Of a DNA stretch of 64,000 bases, positions 34,101 through 46,992 are shown piece after piece. Under the pieces are notes generated by a model. That model had not been told where the DNA came from. It ran no database searches and saw only the letters and a list, made by a program, of their open reading frames with translations. Each line of letters begins with the position of its first letter. The stretch's first letter is position 1. Made by a program: the position numbers and the translations under genes. This DNA is from Fragum whitleyi (lineage: Eukaryota > Mollusca > Bivalvia > Cardiida > Cardiidae): assembly GCA_948146395.1 (NCBI GenBank), contig OX411551.1:64499346-64563345 (forward strand), read 5' to 3'.

Positions 34101-35979
34101 TGTGGCTTCTATCTGAATTTGAAGTGGTGACAGAAACTTCTCAACTACAAATTAGGCTTCTGATTATAAAGGATTATGTAATTCCTGTTATCTTTTTTCT
34201 TAAATATGGCTTTTATTAAAAATTGGAAAAATAATGCTGTAAGTCAATTTCGTCTTCATAACTTGAATCGAAAATTGTATTAAAATAAAATAACATAATG
34301 AATTTCAAATAAGATATCATAAAATTATGTAGCCAAATAAGTATAAGATATAAGTACAGTAAGTTTATACTGGTTTAAGCTTGCATGTGTAAAAGCTGAG
34401 AGAGCTTCTCTCGCAAACTCAATTCAGATGTTTTCACATGTCACTGGGTAAGGGGAAGTGACTAAACCACTCTGCTACACAGAGTTTTGACAATAAACAC
34501 ACCCAAGTGGTGTGGCTTAAACTGTGATCTTCAGAACATTAGTAAAGCACCAAACCACTAGGCTTTCAAAGGTGTTCAAGTTCATTTGACTATTTTACTA
34601 TTTGTGCACGGTAACATAAACAGTCTCTTTGAAAGTAATATTGGGGGCTGTTACCAGTTTTTGCCCTGTTTCATAGGATAGCAAGAAAATGATAGTATTT
34701 AATGTGGTTCTTGGAATTCAAAATTGTTGTTTGTTTTCTGAAGTGGAACAAAATATATTTTAGACAGAGTAAACAACGTTTATAATCAGTAAATACTTCT
34801 TTTTGTGTAAGGTCATGTAAATTACAACCTTGCATCGAACTGGTTGTATTGAAAATTAATCATGTCAAAAACCCTTCACAGAGGAAAACTTGTGACAATC
34901 CAACGTTTTGCTTGTTTTGTTTCATATGTCTTCAGATTATATGTTGTTTAATCATATTTCTTACTTATGCTAGCAAAAGTAACGTATTTTACAGACAAAT
35001 GCCTGACATAAATGTTTAAAGTGGTTTTAATTCTAGTTAAACTGCCAAAGCAATTAGTTATAGATACTTAGAAGATTCACTGTAGTTGATACAGTTCAAA
35101 ATAATACGTTACATAAATACACTATATGAAATTATCAAGCTACGTACCATGCCATTACTTTTTCATTTGCTTTACAGAAAATGTATAAAGATAGCTATTA
35201 ATACTACAAAACCTTTAAGATATAGAAAGAGTGGATTTTATGATTAATCATGACGATTTGGACTAAAAAGTAGGTAGAATGCTTCCTAAAATCGACTGAA
35301 TTACTTATTGCATGAATTTGGTAACGAAAATTACAAAAATATCATGATTTCTTGATTAATTCTTTTGTAATACCAATGAAAATAACCTCCCGGCATTGAC
35401 CTGTCCTCATAAAAAGCTGAAATAATTGGTAATGTTGCTTCTATGAATACTTTTAACTCCTCAAAGTAATATTTTTAAATAAATAGAGGGTAACGTATGT
35501 TACTTTTATGTAACTCACTGAAGCTACCACTTTCAGAGGGCTAACATGTCTCATTTTGTAGCTTATACATTGCGGTATTGAGAAATCATAGTGACCAAAA
35601 CTGCCCCTGGGTGGGGGGGGGGGTCTACAGTCAGCTCACGGTCTAAAATGGATAGTGTGCGGATCGTCAAATTGTACGTGATGCATACGCTTATATACTT
35701 AAATATCCGCGTTACTTTCCCTTTCAATACTTTTTGAATACCGAATAATTCCGCCCTCTGTACGTTTTCATCCAAAGCGGATAAGAGTTCCGAGGATGTC
35801 TAACGGATGGATTGAGGATAAAGCGGAAGTATAACGGATGGTATTGGATACGTACCGCGTGGTCCCCGTTTTCTTTCGTATTTATATCGTACATTGTGGA
35901 AAGTTTATCCGCTATACCAGTTTTGTGCAGAACAAATTTTTCTGGGCGGATGAAATCACAATGGACGGACACTTAAGCG
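31197..35979. mobile_element. 4.8-kb non-coding element with inverted ends
   Basis: The outer ends GCTTAACGGACACGACGG (left) and GCTTAAGTGTCCGTCC (right, minus strand) align with a following GTGA(C)ATTTC.ATCC. Further in, ACATGTTAGCCCTCTGAGAG (31575) is mirrored by ACATGTTAGCCCTCTGAAAG (minus strand, about 35537-35560), next to mirrored runs of C and G. The ends are rich in GCGGAT/AACGGATGG motifs. An internal direct relative of the inner block lies at 32460-32540 (ACATGTTATCATCTGAAAAT, ATTACGTTACATGCACGG). No ORF of note. Probably a large non-autonomous DNA element, lying beside the right end of the 7.6-kb element. Confidence 0.5.
33950..34100 (-). mobile_element. degraded tRNA-derived SINE
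   Basis: TCAGTTATATCGCCCATCTG, GGAGCACCTAACAATGG and ACGCTACCATCTGCC are decayed counterparts of the SINE at 16747-17023. Internal sequence has been lost. Confidence 0.7.
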
Positions 35980-37431
35980 ACTTTTAGAGCATAATTAAGA
36001 CTATCGACGCCTGAAGCAACTATACTCTTCAAAAATAGTTCTTTGACACATATCAAAAATCATTTTTTTTCTTGAATTTGAAAAAAAACGATGATTGCTG
36101 GTTGTTTTGGGAATAATAAAAATGACCGACAAATTCATGTGTTTTGCGATGGGTTACTTGATAGCGTTTCTGCATATCTAAGTCAACGCCAAGTTACGCA
36201 AAAACTGCACTTCTCAAATGCACGTGCACTTTCAGATTAATTTGATGGATTTTCATTCCTAAATTGTATTTGGAATTTAACGTCTTTGCAGAGATTTTGA
36301 ATGAAAAATGGTTAATTATACGGAGGAACTACGTCATAAAACTATAAGTCGCCAAGATGCAGACGTCATTCGACAAGCCGTTGTAAATTACCTTTTTTGG
36401 GTCTAACAATCTTCAACATCTAGCACCACTTTAAAGCCCCCGTAAGCGTTAAGAGTAAAGAAATCTCTTCTGCTAACACTCTTTCGATTATTCTTGATTT
36501 AGTCTCCTAAAAGATAAGTTACATAAAAATACAAATCAATCGACAATCGTTGGCGACATACTTCTTTATGAATAGAGACATATAAGCCTGACAATATAAA
36601 AACAACATTCGTCAAGCACGGCTAATACCGTCGATATTCCATTCTTGTCGCAATTCGAAGATAATTTTAATTACAAGACGGTGTGGAATCTCAGAACAGA
36701 AAGTATGGACCCCGATTCAAGGGTGCAGACTTGCTTCAGCAAGACGCTTTCGACCTAACTGTCTTAATCGACGTCACCAATGCAAATCGTTGACCGAAAA
36801 TCAGTTATTCTGTTTAAACTAAATAAACAAATGTCCGAACTTCACCTCCCTCGATTTACTGTACATTAATATAGATCCTTTTGCCGTAGTAAATATATGT
36901 ACCAATGTCAAAGAAACAATACAGAAAAGGCGAACTTTATAATAAGGAGGTTATAAATATCGTTATTTTATTTGGACGAAAAAACGATATGATATTACTT
37001 CCCTAGAATTTAAAAATCAAAACTTGCTCATCGCACGCAATTTATTTATCACTGAAATCATTCGCCTTGTCAATTTTGCGATTTTTCTACTTGTAAATAC
37101 TTTAAAATATTTTTATTATTACTCCATATCAACTTAAACAATTTTTGCATGAATTTTGCCTTGACCTTGTCATAAATCTTTTAAAATGCGAAATCATTTG
37201 AACGTTTTTGTCGACTACTTAGATATCAATTGTGAATTTCTTCTGTCTGTACATTTAAAAAAAAACTGAGTTGGTTGTTCATGTTGTAGTTTTATTTAGA
37301 AAGAAATCGAAGATAGAAAAAAATCGGCAGAAATAAAGCTGTTGATATCCTCAGATCTTGCATGTTGTAAGTCAATTCGCCCTACAGTTTATCCGCTGGA
37401 GAAAAGGCAATTTACAATTTCACAACTTAAT
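35980..37431. other. non-coding; possible GCCCCCGT element near 36430
   Basis: CTTTAAAGCCCCCGTAAGCG at about 36430 and TTATTCTTGATTTAGTCTCC at about 36490 resemble parts of the insertion at 46571-46992. No gene recognised. Confidence 0.4.
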
Positions 37432-37765
37432 TTCAACCGGAACATAGCTCGGATTTTTCCGCAAACTGGAAATACCTCGAACATAAATTAAGTAATTTTG
37501 ATTTTTTCCCGTATTCTGGAAGTACCTCGGTCAATGCACTTAAAGAAAAAAACAGATTTCTTTATGTTTTCCGGTCTACGGCGATTATCTTTTACATATT
37601 ATACTTTGTTGTTATCAAATTATTATATTCTCAGTTTTAATCTTTCGTTGACTTTTGTTTAACTAAAAACATCTTGGTGTTGGTGACTACATAAAAACGG
37701 CTTTCGAAACGACGCGCTTTTATGGCTGCGCCCTCGTTTGTCGAGGTATATTTCGTATAATTGCT
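37432..37765 (-). mobile_element. TCGGAAC-end element, minus-strand copy
   Basis: CCGGAACATAGCTCGGATTT at the left and GGCTGCGCCCTCG...TCGAGGTAT at the right correspond to the two ends of the family in reverse. The middle is diverged. Confidence 0.55.
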
Positions 37766-37965
37766 GAGAGTTAGCTTAGTCGGAAAGACGTAAGACCCTC
37801 AGTCCCCGGCTTGTCCATATTTCATCCAACATAGGTCTTTATAATTGGAATTTGTCTCTCGCCAGTGGTTGAGTGATATAGAGTTGTATGGAGCGCAAAG
37901 TGCGAAAGGCTGCTAAATCGTGTCTCTTACAGATTTTTGATTTTACGTGATTTCTAGGCTATGGA

Positions 37966-40900
37966 TTGACTTCATTTTTTATCTGGAATCAAATAAATGC
38001 GTTGAATATGAATTTAGCATTAGGTTTTGGATTACTTAAAGCATTTGTGGAGTATCTATGCTTAAAACAACTGGATTTTAACAAAGGGGATTATACTAAT
38101 TTGGTGAACACCTTCTCACTGAACACACTGGAATACCCTAGAGGTAATATCAAAACATACAGTGCAAGTGAATTGATTAAATATAGATCGATACTCAGAC
38201 AATGGATTTTACCTGATTAGCAATTATTGGCAAGATTCAAAGGTCTGGATATATTAAACTTTAGAAGTCATAGAGCTGGAAATACAATTCACAAAGATAA
38301 AAAGTCACTACAGAAACAGCTTGGTGTTGATGTTTAAAATCTAGTCTACCCCAAAAGACAAAACACTCTCAGCAACTTCAAGCAAAATATGACATGTTTA
38401 ACTTTAAATTGTCATTCAGTGGTCAATAAAGATGTACTAGTGGGAAAAACTGCTTCGTGATGAGAACATTGACTTTGCCTTTTTAACGGAAACGTGGTAT
38501 TCAGATGATAAACAGTCCCAGTTTGAAACATCAGACTTAAATCAAAATGGTTACATACTCAGTATCGCAAATCGGAAAAAATCAAAGTGGTGGTGGCATA
38601 GCGTTGACTTGTAAAAGTACTGTAAATATGCGGAAAAGGGAATACGGCACGACCAAAAATTTCGAGTATGGATTATGGTAGATGCTCTTTAAAAACATTA
38701 CCATAAATTGTGTAGGCATTTATAGACCCCAATTGTTGGCGACGCCTACGCAATTTGTTAAGGAATATTTCGAATTCATAGAAGATATTTGTGTCGAAAT
38801 ATCGAAATCTCTTGAATTTGGAGTTTTAAATTTTCATATCCAGTGCAAAAGCCGAATTCAAAAACTGTTTATGTGCTATGGGATTGGAACAACATGTAAT
38901 TTTTCCTACGCAACTGTCAGGCCAAAGTCTCGACCTTGTGATCACAGGGGTTGCAAACGGTGTTGAACTGATCTCATGTGAACCTGGTCCTTTTCTCTCT
39001 GATCATCGAGTAGTGAAAGTCATAACAAAAGTTACGAAAGAAAATATCACCAGCAAATTCATCACCTACAGGAACTTTAAGGACATTGACTGCTCAGACT
39101 TTGCAAAAGGTATTGCTGAGATGAAAGTTGAAAGCGGTTCACCTATTGAGTACTTGGGACATTGTTGAATCTGAAATTAAAAGTATTGTGGATAAACATG
39201 CACCAGAAATTGAAAAAATGATTTGTCGAAATCCCAAAACCATGGTTTAATGAGAGCATAAGGTAATTGAAGAGCTTCTTGCGTAAATCCGAACGTAACT
39301 GGAGAAAGTACAGGAATCCAAATGACTATTAAATTTACTAAACGGCATTGAACAAACATCATTATGAATTAAAATTCGGCCAGAAAGTGCTTGAATTCAA
39401 AGGAAATTTCAAGAAAATGTACAATTTTGTGACGGACCTAACCGGTGGCAAGCCGAAAATCCAATGCCGACTGTCGAAAATGAAAACTGTTTAGCAGATA
39501 AATTCGCAGATTTATTCATGAATAAAATGGACAAAAATACGTGACAGTTTGAAACATCATGAAAACTATAAACCAGCGTCTAGGAATGATCCTTAATTAG
39601 AATAATGTGGCGTTTTAAGTGAAGATGATGTGAAAAAACTGATAAATCAATACAAAAAAATCCTCTGAAATAGATTTTTTGCCAACAAAAGTGTTAAAGT
39701 CATTTGTAAACGAGCTTCTTCCAACCATTACGGAACTATTGAACCTACTTTTGACTCAAAGTGTCTTTCCTCCGAATTGGAAAGTGGCAATAGTTAGACC
39801 TCTGTTGAAAAAGCTTGGACTAGAACTTATATTTGCCAACTATGGACCAGTAAGCAATCTACCATTTCTGTAAAAATTGATTGAAAGGGGGCATTATTTC
39901 ATCTAAACAAACATGCAAATGATCACGGTCTTCTTTCAAAGAACCAACCGGCTTACCGACATTATCATTCATGTGAATCGGCGTTACTTCGACTTGTTAA
40001 CGACATACTATCTGGCATGGAACACCAGGAAGTAACCGCCATAATTGCATTGGACTTAAGTGCAGCGTTTGATACTGTTGATCACGACATCCTTCTCGAC
40101 GTTCTAAAATCGTCAATTTGGCATATGTGGAGTTGCACTTGAGTGGTTGGACTCGTACCTGCGACCTCGGAGTTGTCGTGTAAGTTTGAACGGTATGGTG
40201 TCTTCGCATCAAAAGTATACGCAAATATCTCACACGAGATGCAACAGAAACTCTAGTTATTTCCTTAGTGATTTTCCATTTCGACTATTGCAACGTCATT
40301 CTGATTGGGATTTCAAATTGTGATATAGCGCATCCAAATGTGTGCCAAATTAGTGTTAAAACGCCGGAAAAGGGACAGTTCTAAGCAAGCACTTAATGAG
40401 TTGTACTGGCTGCTCATCAAGGCCAGAATTAAGTTCAAGGTCCTTACATACATGTACAATTGTCATGTTGGAAACGCTCCTACATATTTGACCGAATTGT
40501 TAACACCAAAAGACCAAAAGCGATGTACAAGATCATCGGCAGCAACAATAGACAGTTACTTAGTGCCCTTCAACCATAGAAAAAACTTTCAGCGACAGAA
40601 AGTTTAGTGTGATAGGTCATAAACTATGAAATGAACTTCCATTAAATATCAGACAGAGTTCTTCGGTTGAGACTTTTTGAGAAAAACTTGAAAACCCATT
40701 ATTTCAAGGACTATTACAACTTATTTTAACTACAAGCACAGACTGTGATCACTGTGATTCATGTGAATATAATTACCTGTTTAAATGATGTCTTAGAACC
40801 TAGTAACTTTAGTTTGTCTTAAGTTATGCATATCTTATTCCTATTTAACAAAAAACTTTTTATATGTGTCATTTTTTATTTTCATAATTGCCTTTATTTG

Positions 40901-40985
40901 TTGTTCTATTGTTAATATACAACGCCATTGAATATGTTTTTAATATAGAAATAGCCGTTTAATTAAAATAAAGAAGTTTCAAGAT
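37966..40985 (+). pseudogene. non-LTR retrotransposon (LINE), decayed, full domain order
   Basis: Fragments in several frames follow the order of a LINE ORF2. Near 38398-38560 is the endonuclease start (TLNCHSVVNKD, then FAFLTETWYSDD). Near 38990-39100 is the endonuclease end (FLSDHRVVKVITK). At 39679-39870 is reverse transcriptase N-terminal sequence (NELLPTITELLNLL..., FPPNWKVAIVRPLLKK). Near 40045 is ALDLSAAFDTVDHDILL, the RT motif A with its catalytic Asp. At 40338-40607 are C-terminal LINE motifs (YNCHVGNAPTYLTELL). An upstream frame at 37966-38217 may be N-terminal. Many frameshifts and stops. It ends with AATAAAGAAGTTTC near 40975. Probably CR1/jockey-type. Inactive. Confidence 0.8.
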
Positions 40986-41639
40986 TCAATGTACTCGTAC
41001 AGTAAGCTCTTGGTTCGGGCAAAATGTTTGGCCACACTGTGAGAAACGACTGGAAAACATGGACAATTGCCACGGCCGTAATACTTTAACTGCAATTATT
41101 GAAAGCAACGTTTAATCACATATAAATAAACAAACAAACAAATTCGTTGAAAACCACATAAGAAGTCGGTGTCGATGAAAAAAGTCCGAGTGACGACATG
41201 TAAAGTAGTCGTTACCATTGCAGATTTTTCCATATAAACTTTTTTTTACCTTTGTTAACTGATGAAGGCTAGTTATAGACATCCAGTGATGATCCTTTTC
41301 ATATTTTCCCGTTTATTCTATATTGAATGATTGGAGAGATAAGTTATTAATCATATTAAAAACGATGGCGAGACAAACATGACAAACATTTCAGGCAACT
41401 GGCCAAAGCAAAACATAATTCAATTCAGTTTTTTTTTCAATTCAAAATGCAAAAATTACAATGATAAATCATGACTCAATTGCATATTAAGAAAAAAGTA
41501 TATTGTTTATTTATCTTTTGGTGAAGTTAAGTTTAATAACTGTAAATAACGAAATTTATTGGATGTTATGAGGTAATGATGATAATAATCCATCACCATT
41601 TGTTTTACTTTTTCATCCCTGAGCGTATTTGCATCTCTT
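40986..41639. other. non-coding, nothing recognised
   Basis: AT-rich spacer between LINE remnants. AAATAAACAAACAAACAAA near 41125 may be a degenerate retroelement tail. Confidence 0.4.
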
Positions 41640-42440
41640 AGATATTTGGCAACATTGATTATGGTTCAGGAACTCATAGATGACAAAATATTTGAAAACA
41701 TAGTCAGGCTAGATCATGTGGTCTTACCTATGTATCTGCATATAATGGCCACCACAAAAGAAAATAATATTCTGAAGCAAATACAAGGGCTTCGTAAGAG
41801 GTCCAGAACTGATATTGTCCTCGGGTTAGTAGGCGCTTTACCTATTCAGACCGATATCGAATTTAGAAAATTGAACTTTCTAGGCCAATTATGTCGCCTT
41901 GACAGGAGTGTGCTGTTAAACAATTATTTTTGTATCGCCTATGTGCATTTTCTAATGGCTGTCCTTGTATGGGACTCATCTCCGAGTTAGTAGATATCCT
42001 TAACCGATATGGATTAATGCACATTCTACACAATTACATGGATCATGGCACGTTTCCTTCCAAAACTACTTGGAAAACACTTACTTTACCGAAAATAAAT
42101 CTCTATTTTATAAATGAGTGGGAGCGTAGGACGACTTCTTCAGATTTTGAACTATATAGGCAAATTCAGCCTACTCTCACCGATAGTCCGTTATGGACGT
42201 ACGCCCGTGATAACCCACATCATCTAAACGCTTGTTTTTCTGTTGCACAACTCATTGCCTATCTAGCTGTATTTGATAAATCCTGTTCACGTTGTGGTAA
42301 GGATGATATTGAGCGTAGTTTGACCGAACACATCTTGACAAACTGTGAAAGTGTGATTGCATCATCGTATTTATCGCTTTATTGTACTACTTGATTATTG
42401 TATGATCTGTTTTACCGAAATAAATCTATCTATCTATAAC
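41640..42440 (+). pseudogene. LINE 3' fragment with C-terminal zinc-knuckle region
   Basis: Two overlapping frames (41646-41990, 41930-42394) form one C-terminal segment with a single frame change near 41960. It includes the post-RT region (LPIQTDIEFRKLNFLGQLCR) and a CSRCGKDDIE...HILTNC cluster of the type found at the C-terminus of many LINEs. AATAAATCTATCTATCTATAA follows, a microsatellite-like 3' tail. 5' truncated. Clade unclear. Confidence 0.7.
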
Positions 42441-43080
42441 CTATCTAAAGTGTTCAGAATTGTCGGGATGCATTCTGTCGGAATACATACTGGCAGTTTG
42501 AACCTGCAGTCTGCGCCTTCATGGCATCTCTAAGTAGTAGGGAATATGTAAAAGCACTTTTCGGTATGAATTTGAACTTATATCCCATTTTAGGAGATAA
42601 TCATAATGTATTCTTTGGCAAAGTAGTCAAGTTTTTGCACAGTATTTGGTGTCAATTTTGCTTCAATTAAATACCATATATTCCGTAATATAAATAATTA
42701 AATACTTATTTATTTTCGTGATGCTTGTCCGCATTTCTGTTCGTTAAACGCTCTTGTGTGCTCCCTTATAACGCCTCTCTATTTCGTTTCGTGAAAGGCT
42801 TTATGCTTGGGTGCTAGCAGAATTTTTGAGAACTCGGTTTTTTCCTAGAATATCGCGACTATGGCTTGACTCTATCTGTTTTTCGCGAGATTTTAGCGAT
42901 GAACCGTAGTACATGTATATAATCTTAGAATTTCTAAGTTTCTTGTATATTTAGATGTTGTTAAACTATGTATATGTCGATTCTTGTCAGTTTGCTTATA
43001 GTGTCGCTCTGTCTGTTCTTGTAATCATAATATTATCTTCATTTATTTGGAGGAAATAAAGAATGATAATAATAATAATT
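42441..43080 (+). pseudogene. LINE extreme 3' fragment with (ATA)n tail
   Basis: A short frame at about 42490-42670 (FEPAVCAFMASLSSREYVKA) resembles a LINE C-terminus. After a long 3' UTR the segment ends with GAAATAAAGAATGATAATAA at 43050-43079. Either the remainder of the fragment at 41640, split by its tail, or a second LINE hit by it. Confidence 0.45.
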
Positions 43081-43349
43081 TGCTGTAGTACTTTAGTTAA
43101 CGTGATGCAGTCATAGTTGCCACCCAGGTTTGACGAAACTAATCTTGTATCCTTTGCTTAATTAAAGGAAAATAATTAATCGATTGGTTATAGTTTATCA
43201 ATATTTCACCTTGTCCAAAATATCAAGATTTTTCTTGACAAAATTAGCCCAGCTTTTTTCGTTACCTGTTCTTATTTGTTCTTGAAATATCTTATAGATT
43301 GTTAAAGAATATTTTTTCTTATTTTTAACCAATATTGTAACGATCTATG

Positions 43350-45606
43350 ATAATAATAATAAGTTTATTTAGGTAAAAGAGTACAGAACATAGCATAGTA
43401 AAAGTAGTATAACAAATAATTTTTGCATCGAGGAGAAAAAATGAAAAAAAAGCACCATGTTATGCGCTCCATTACCAAGGATAACACAAAAAAGAAGAAA
43501 ACTAGATCCTCTTATTTCCATTGTGGTCCTAGATAATGGAGGCATAGCACAGAAAGTCATGTTTACAATTCAATTATTAGAATATATCACATTAAAGAAA
43601 AATCATATTTTTATATCACAGACAATCATATCACATTGAAATGTTATCAATATAAAGATAAATATATTTATCACAGTTATTAATTGACAGTTAAGACAAA
43701 CAAGACATGTCCTTAAAACAATCACTCAATATTTAAGAAAAGGGGATATAGAAATATTAGAAAATATATGAAATTAAATGATTGAGAAAAGTTAAGATAA
43801 GTCCAAAAGGTATTTTTTCACAGCAGTTTTAAATGAAATAGAGGATTGCATGTCCCTTAGCTGCTGTGGCAGGCAGTTCCAAGAAACAATACCCTGGTAA
43901 GCAAAAGACTTCTTACCGAAGTTTTTAACCTTTGGGATGGCAAACTGGCCAGAATCTGAAACAGCTACTTCAGTATCAAAAAATGAAGGAGAAACAGCAG
44001 TTACCCTACACCTTGTCAAACGGCCATGAACTTGACTGATGGGTTTAAAATGTTCGCTCAGATATTCTGGGGCCACTCCTCTGTGAATGTTATGGACATG
44101 ACATAGGGTTAACTGCTCAACTCGCCTGTGGACTGGTAACCAATTAAGTAATCTAAATTGCTCGGCTCCTACATGAGACCTGCTGCCCAAGTCCAAGACA
44201 AAACGAACTAATTTATTTTGTGTAGTCTGGAGTCTGGTTTTCCAATACTGACTTAAGCTAGGATACCAGAAAGAACATACGTAATCAAAATGACACTGGA
44301 TGAGGGACATAACCAAAAGCTTACGAGTTTGGAGATTAAAGAATTGTTTATTTCGAAACAAGAATTTTAAATGTGCATTAGCCTTTGAAACAAGGGACCT
44401 GGCAATTTCATCACAAGTTAAATGTTGATCTAAAATTGCACCAAGATATTTTACTGAATTGGTGGCATGTATACTTATACCATTACATGAAACATTTAAA
44501 TTTCTCTGACCTTTCAATCGGGGCATAGAACCAAAAAGTATTGACTCCGTTTTGCCTAGATGTAATGAAAGCTTATTATCAACAAGCCATTGACTAACCC
44601 TTTCCATTTCCGAAGATAGTATCGACTCTATATCAGTGACATTTTTACCAGAGACAAGGATGCCGGAGTCATCAGCATATAAAAGTAATTTGTTTTCTAC
44701 CACAGCAGACATGTCATTTACATATATCAGAAATAAAAGGGGTCCTAGTATTGATCCCTGTGGAACACCACATGATATAAAACCCTGACTGGAGTGCACA
44801 CTGGAAACTTCTACGACTTGAGTCCTGTCAGAGAAATAGGATTTAAACCATCTAATGGCATCTGATGTGAGTCCAATACATTCAAGTTTCATCAATAAAA
44901 TATCATGATTGACTGTATCAAACGCCTTTTGTAAATCAAGTAAAACCATCCCAACCATATTACCTTGGTCCATATTAAATCTGATGAAATCTGACAAATG
45001 AATCAAAGTTGTAGCAGTAGAGAAACCACGCCGAAAACCAGATTGAAAATTGTAAAGAATTTTATTTGAAGACAAATAATCATCCAGTTGATCATAAATG
45101 ACTCTTTCAAACACCTTTGAAATTATACTCAAAACCGACACAGGTCTATAATTACCCACCTCAGTTTTATCATTTTTCTTATAAAGGGGTATAACTCTAG
45201 CATTCTTTATATCATCAGGAACAGAGCTTTGAATAATGGAAAGGTTTATCACATGCGCTAAATGACAAGCAATAATTGGTGCACCATCTCTAATAAATCT
45301 ACATGGGATACCATCTAGCCCAGTTGCCTTATTTGGGCTTAGATTGAGAAGATATTTCAGAATTTTATCTTGAGTAACGATGGAAAAGTAAGTAGATAGC
45401 GGGAAGCGACCTAGTTCCCCCAAAACAGCCAAATCAGAAGTTGTTGAACGTACACCAAGCACTCTTTTGAAAAATTTGATTTGTAATTTATCTATCTCAT
45501 TATTAATGCATACTCCCCAAAGCTCTAAACAGAACAAAGGAAACCAATGTTTCAAAATGTGAGATTTTTGTTTTGAATTAAATTGCATTCGAGAAAAGAG
45601 TGACAA
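43350..45606 (-). CDS. LINE reverse transcriptase (CR1/jockey type), 5' truncated, fused ORF
   Basis: Open frame of 604 codons at 43792-45606. From residue about 76 it is a good RT: NKATGLDGIP (92-101), NYRPVSVLS (152-160), LDLQKAFDTV (223-232, catalytic Asp in motif A), VPQGSILGPLLF (281-292) and YADD (310-313). A LINE C-terminal region follows to 604 (HFDYVCSFWY, LQTTQNKLVRFVLD). The RT core is undamaged, but the endonuclease is missing, so the copy cannot move by itself. Residues 1-75 (CLELWGVCINNEIDKL, LGELGRFPL) belong to a different LINE, the one extending upstream to 48330, so this is an in-frame fusion made by insertion. The 3' UTR runs to an AATAAACTTATTATTATTAT tail near 43350. Cytoplasmic reverse transcription by target priming is the family's role. 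Confidence 0.9.
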
Positions 45607-46079
45607 TAAACGGTTATTCGCCCACTGCTTAAGAACGTTAACAGATTTTTGTTATCGATCCGTTATGAAAGAAATCTATTCCAAGATATTTGAAGTGATC
45701 AACTATTTCAACAGATTCAATGTTTATAGAAAACACAAGGTTACGATTGGTTTTATTTTTCTCAAAAATGCATACTTTGTTTTAGGCACATTAATATTTA
45801 AACCGCATTGAATAGAGAAACGGTTTATCTCGTTAAACTGCGCTTGTAGACTTATTATGTCTGTGGTAAAAGGGGCGATATCGTCGACATATAGGAACAT
45901 GTACATGCTTAAAAGATTTAAATCATTTTAGTGAGCCTATAAAATTTGAAACACTCATTTATTTCATTTATGAATATGAAAAATGGAGGAAAAAGTGGCC
46001 CCTTGTTTTAAACCTATTTTTACGTCGAATTATTGAGAAAATGACATATTAGGTTTCAGTTTAAAAAACAAAATGGCAT

Positions 46080-46081
46080 CC

Positions 46082-46117
<36 letters not shown>

Positions 46118-46120
46118 GGT
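46080..46120. repeat. (TA)n microsatellite
   Basis: About 40 bp of alternating TA inside the second LINE. Confidence 0.95.
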
Positions 46121-46570
46121 CATATCTATGATTATACAGCTAATTCCGGTATACGGTGATATCAAAAGCCGTTTCGTAATCAATGAATGCACAGTAAAAA
46201 TTAGACTTTTTGATTAATATTTTTATTATTGAATGTAAAATGTAAACACAGTCAGTGGTACCGTTATTTTTCTCGAAAACCGTTTGGGATTCCGAGAAAA
46301 CATCATTCGACTCACGCCATATGTAAATTCTATTTCGCAGAACTAAAGAAAATAGTTTTGCTAAAAGATTTATCAAAGTTCTCTCTTTGTAATTTGAAAC
46401 ATCGTTGACATCTCCTTTTTTAAATGTAGGAACAATATTTCCTTTCGACCATGCCTCGGGATAAACTCCCGTATAAAATACATAATTATTTTTTTAAGCG
46501 TAATAAAAGGATTATAATCAAAAAAGAGTCTGGGACTTTATTGTCATAATCAGCACGTTTGTGCCTACTT

Positions 46571-46992
46571 AAAGCCCCCGTGTGTGTTAGTGAACATTTC
46601 CAAAACGTAAGATAATGATCTTAAACGACTATGTACACAAAAACTAGGCTTTATTCTCAAAAGATAAGCTTGAATTTGCCATTCGGTAATGCAAATGATT
46701 ATAATGCAACGATCTGAAAAGAGGCCTAGCTAAATGAATATTTATGACCTGCAACATTTCGGACAATTTAAATAGAGCGCATTACCGCTGCTTCGCGTGG
46801 GCGTGTTTCACGTGACCAAAATCTCGTTTACATATATTACTTATTCGGCAGATTATGCGTTTCCGGAAAAAGCCATTGCTAGTCGATTGATTTGTGTTTC
46901 AATATTACTCATCTTTCTTAAGACTAAATCAAGAATAATTATTCAAACAATTTTCACGAAATAGCGATTATTTTACTATAAACACAGACTTA
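46571..46992. mobile_element. TTAAAGCCCCCGTGTG element inserted in the LINE
   Basis: The LINE reading EISKIVSSLK (about 46995-47030) resumes as KRADYDNKVPDSF at about 46505-46560, so about 420 bp in between are foreign. The inserted piece starts CTTAAAGCCCCCGTGTGTG and ends TAAACACAGACTTAAAGC, an imperfect inverted repeat. Related sequence near 36430. It contains GTTTCACGTGACC and a long AT-rich core. Confidence 0.5.
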
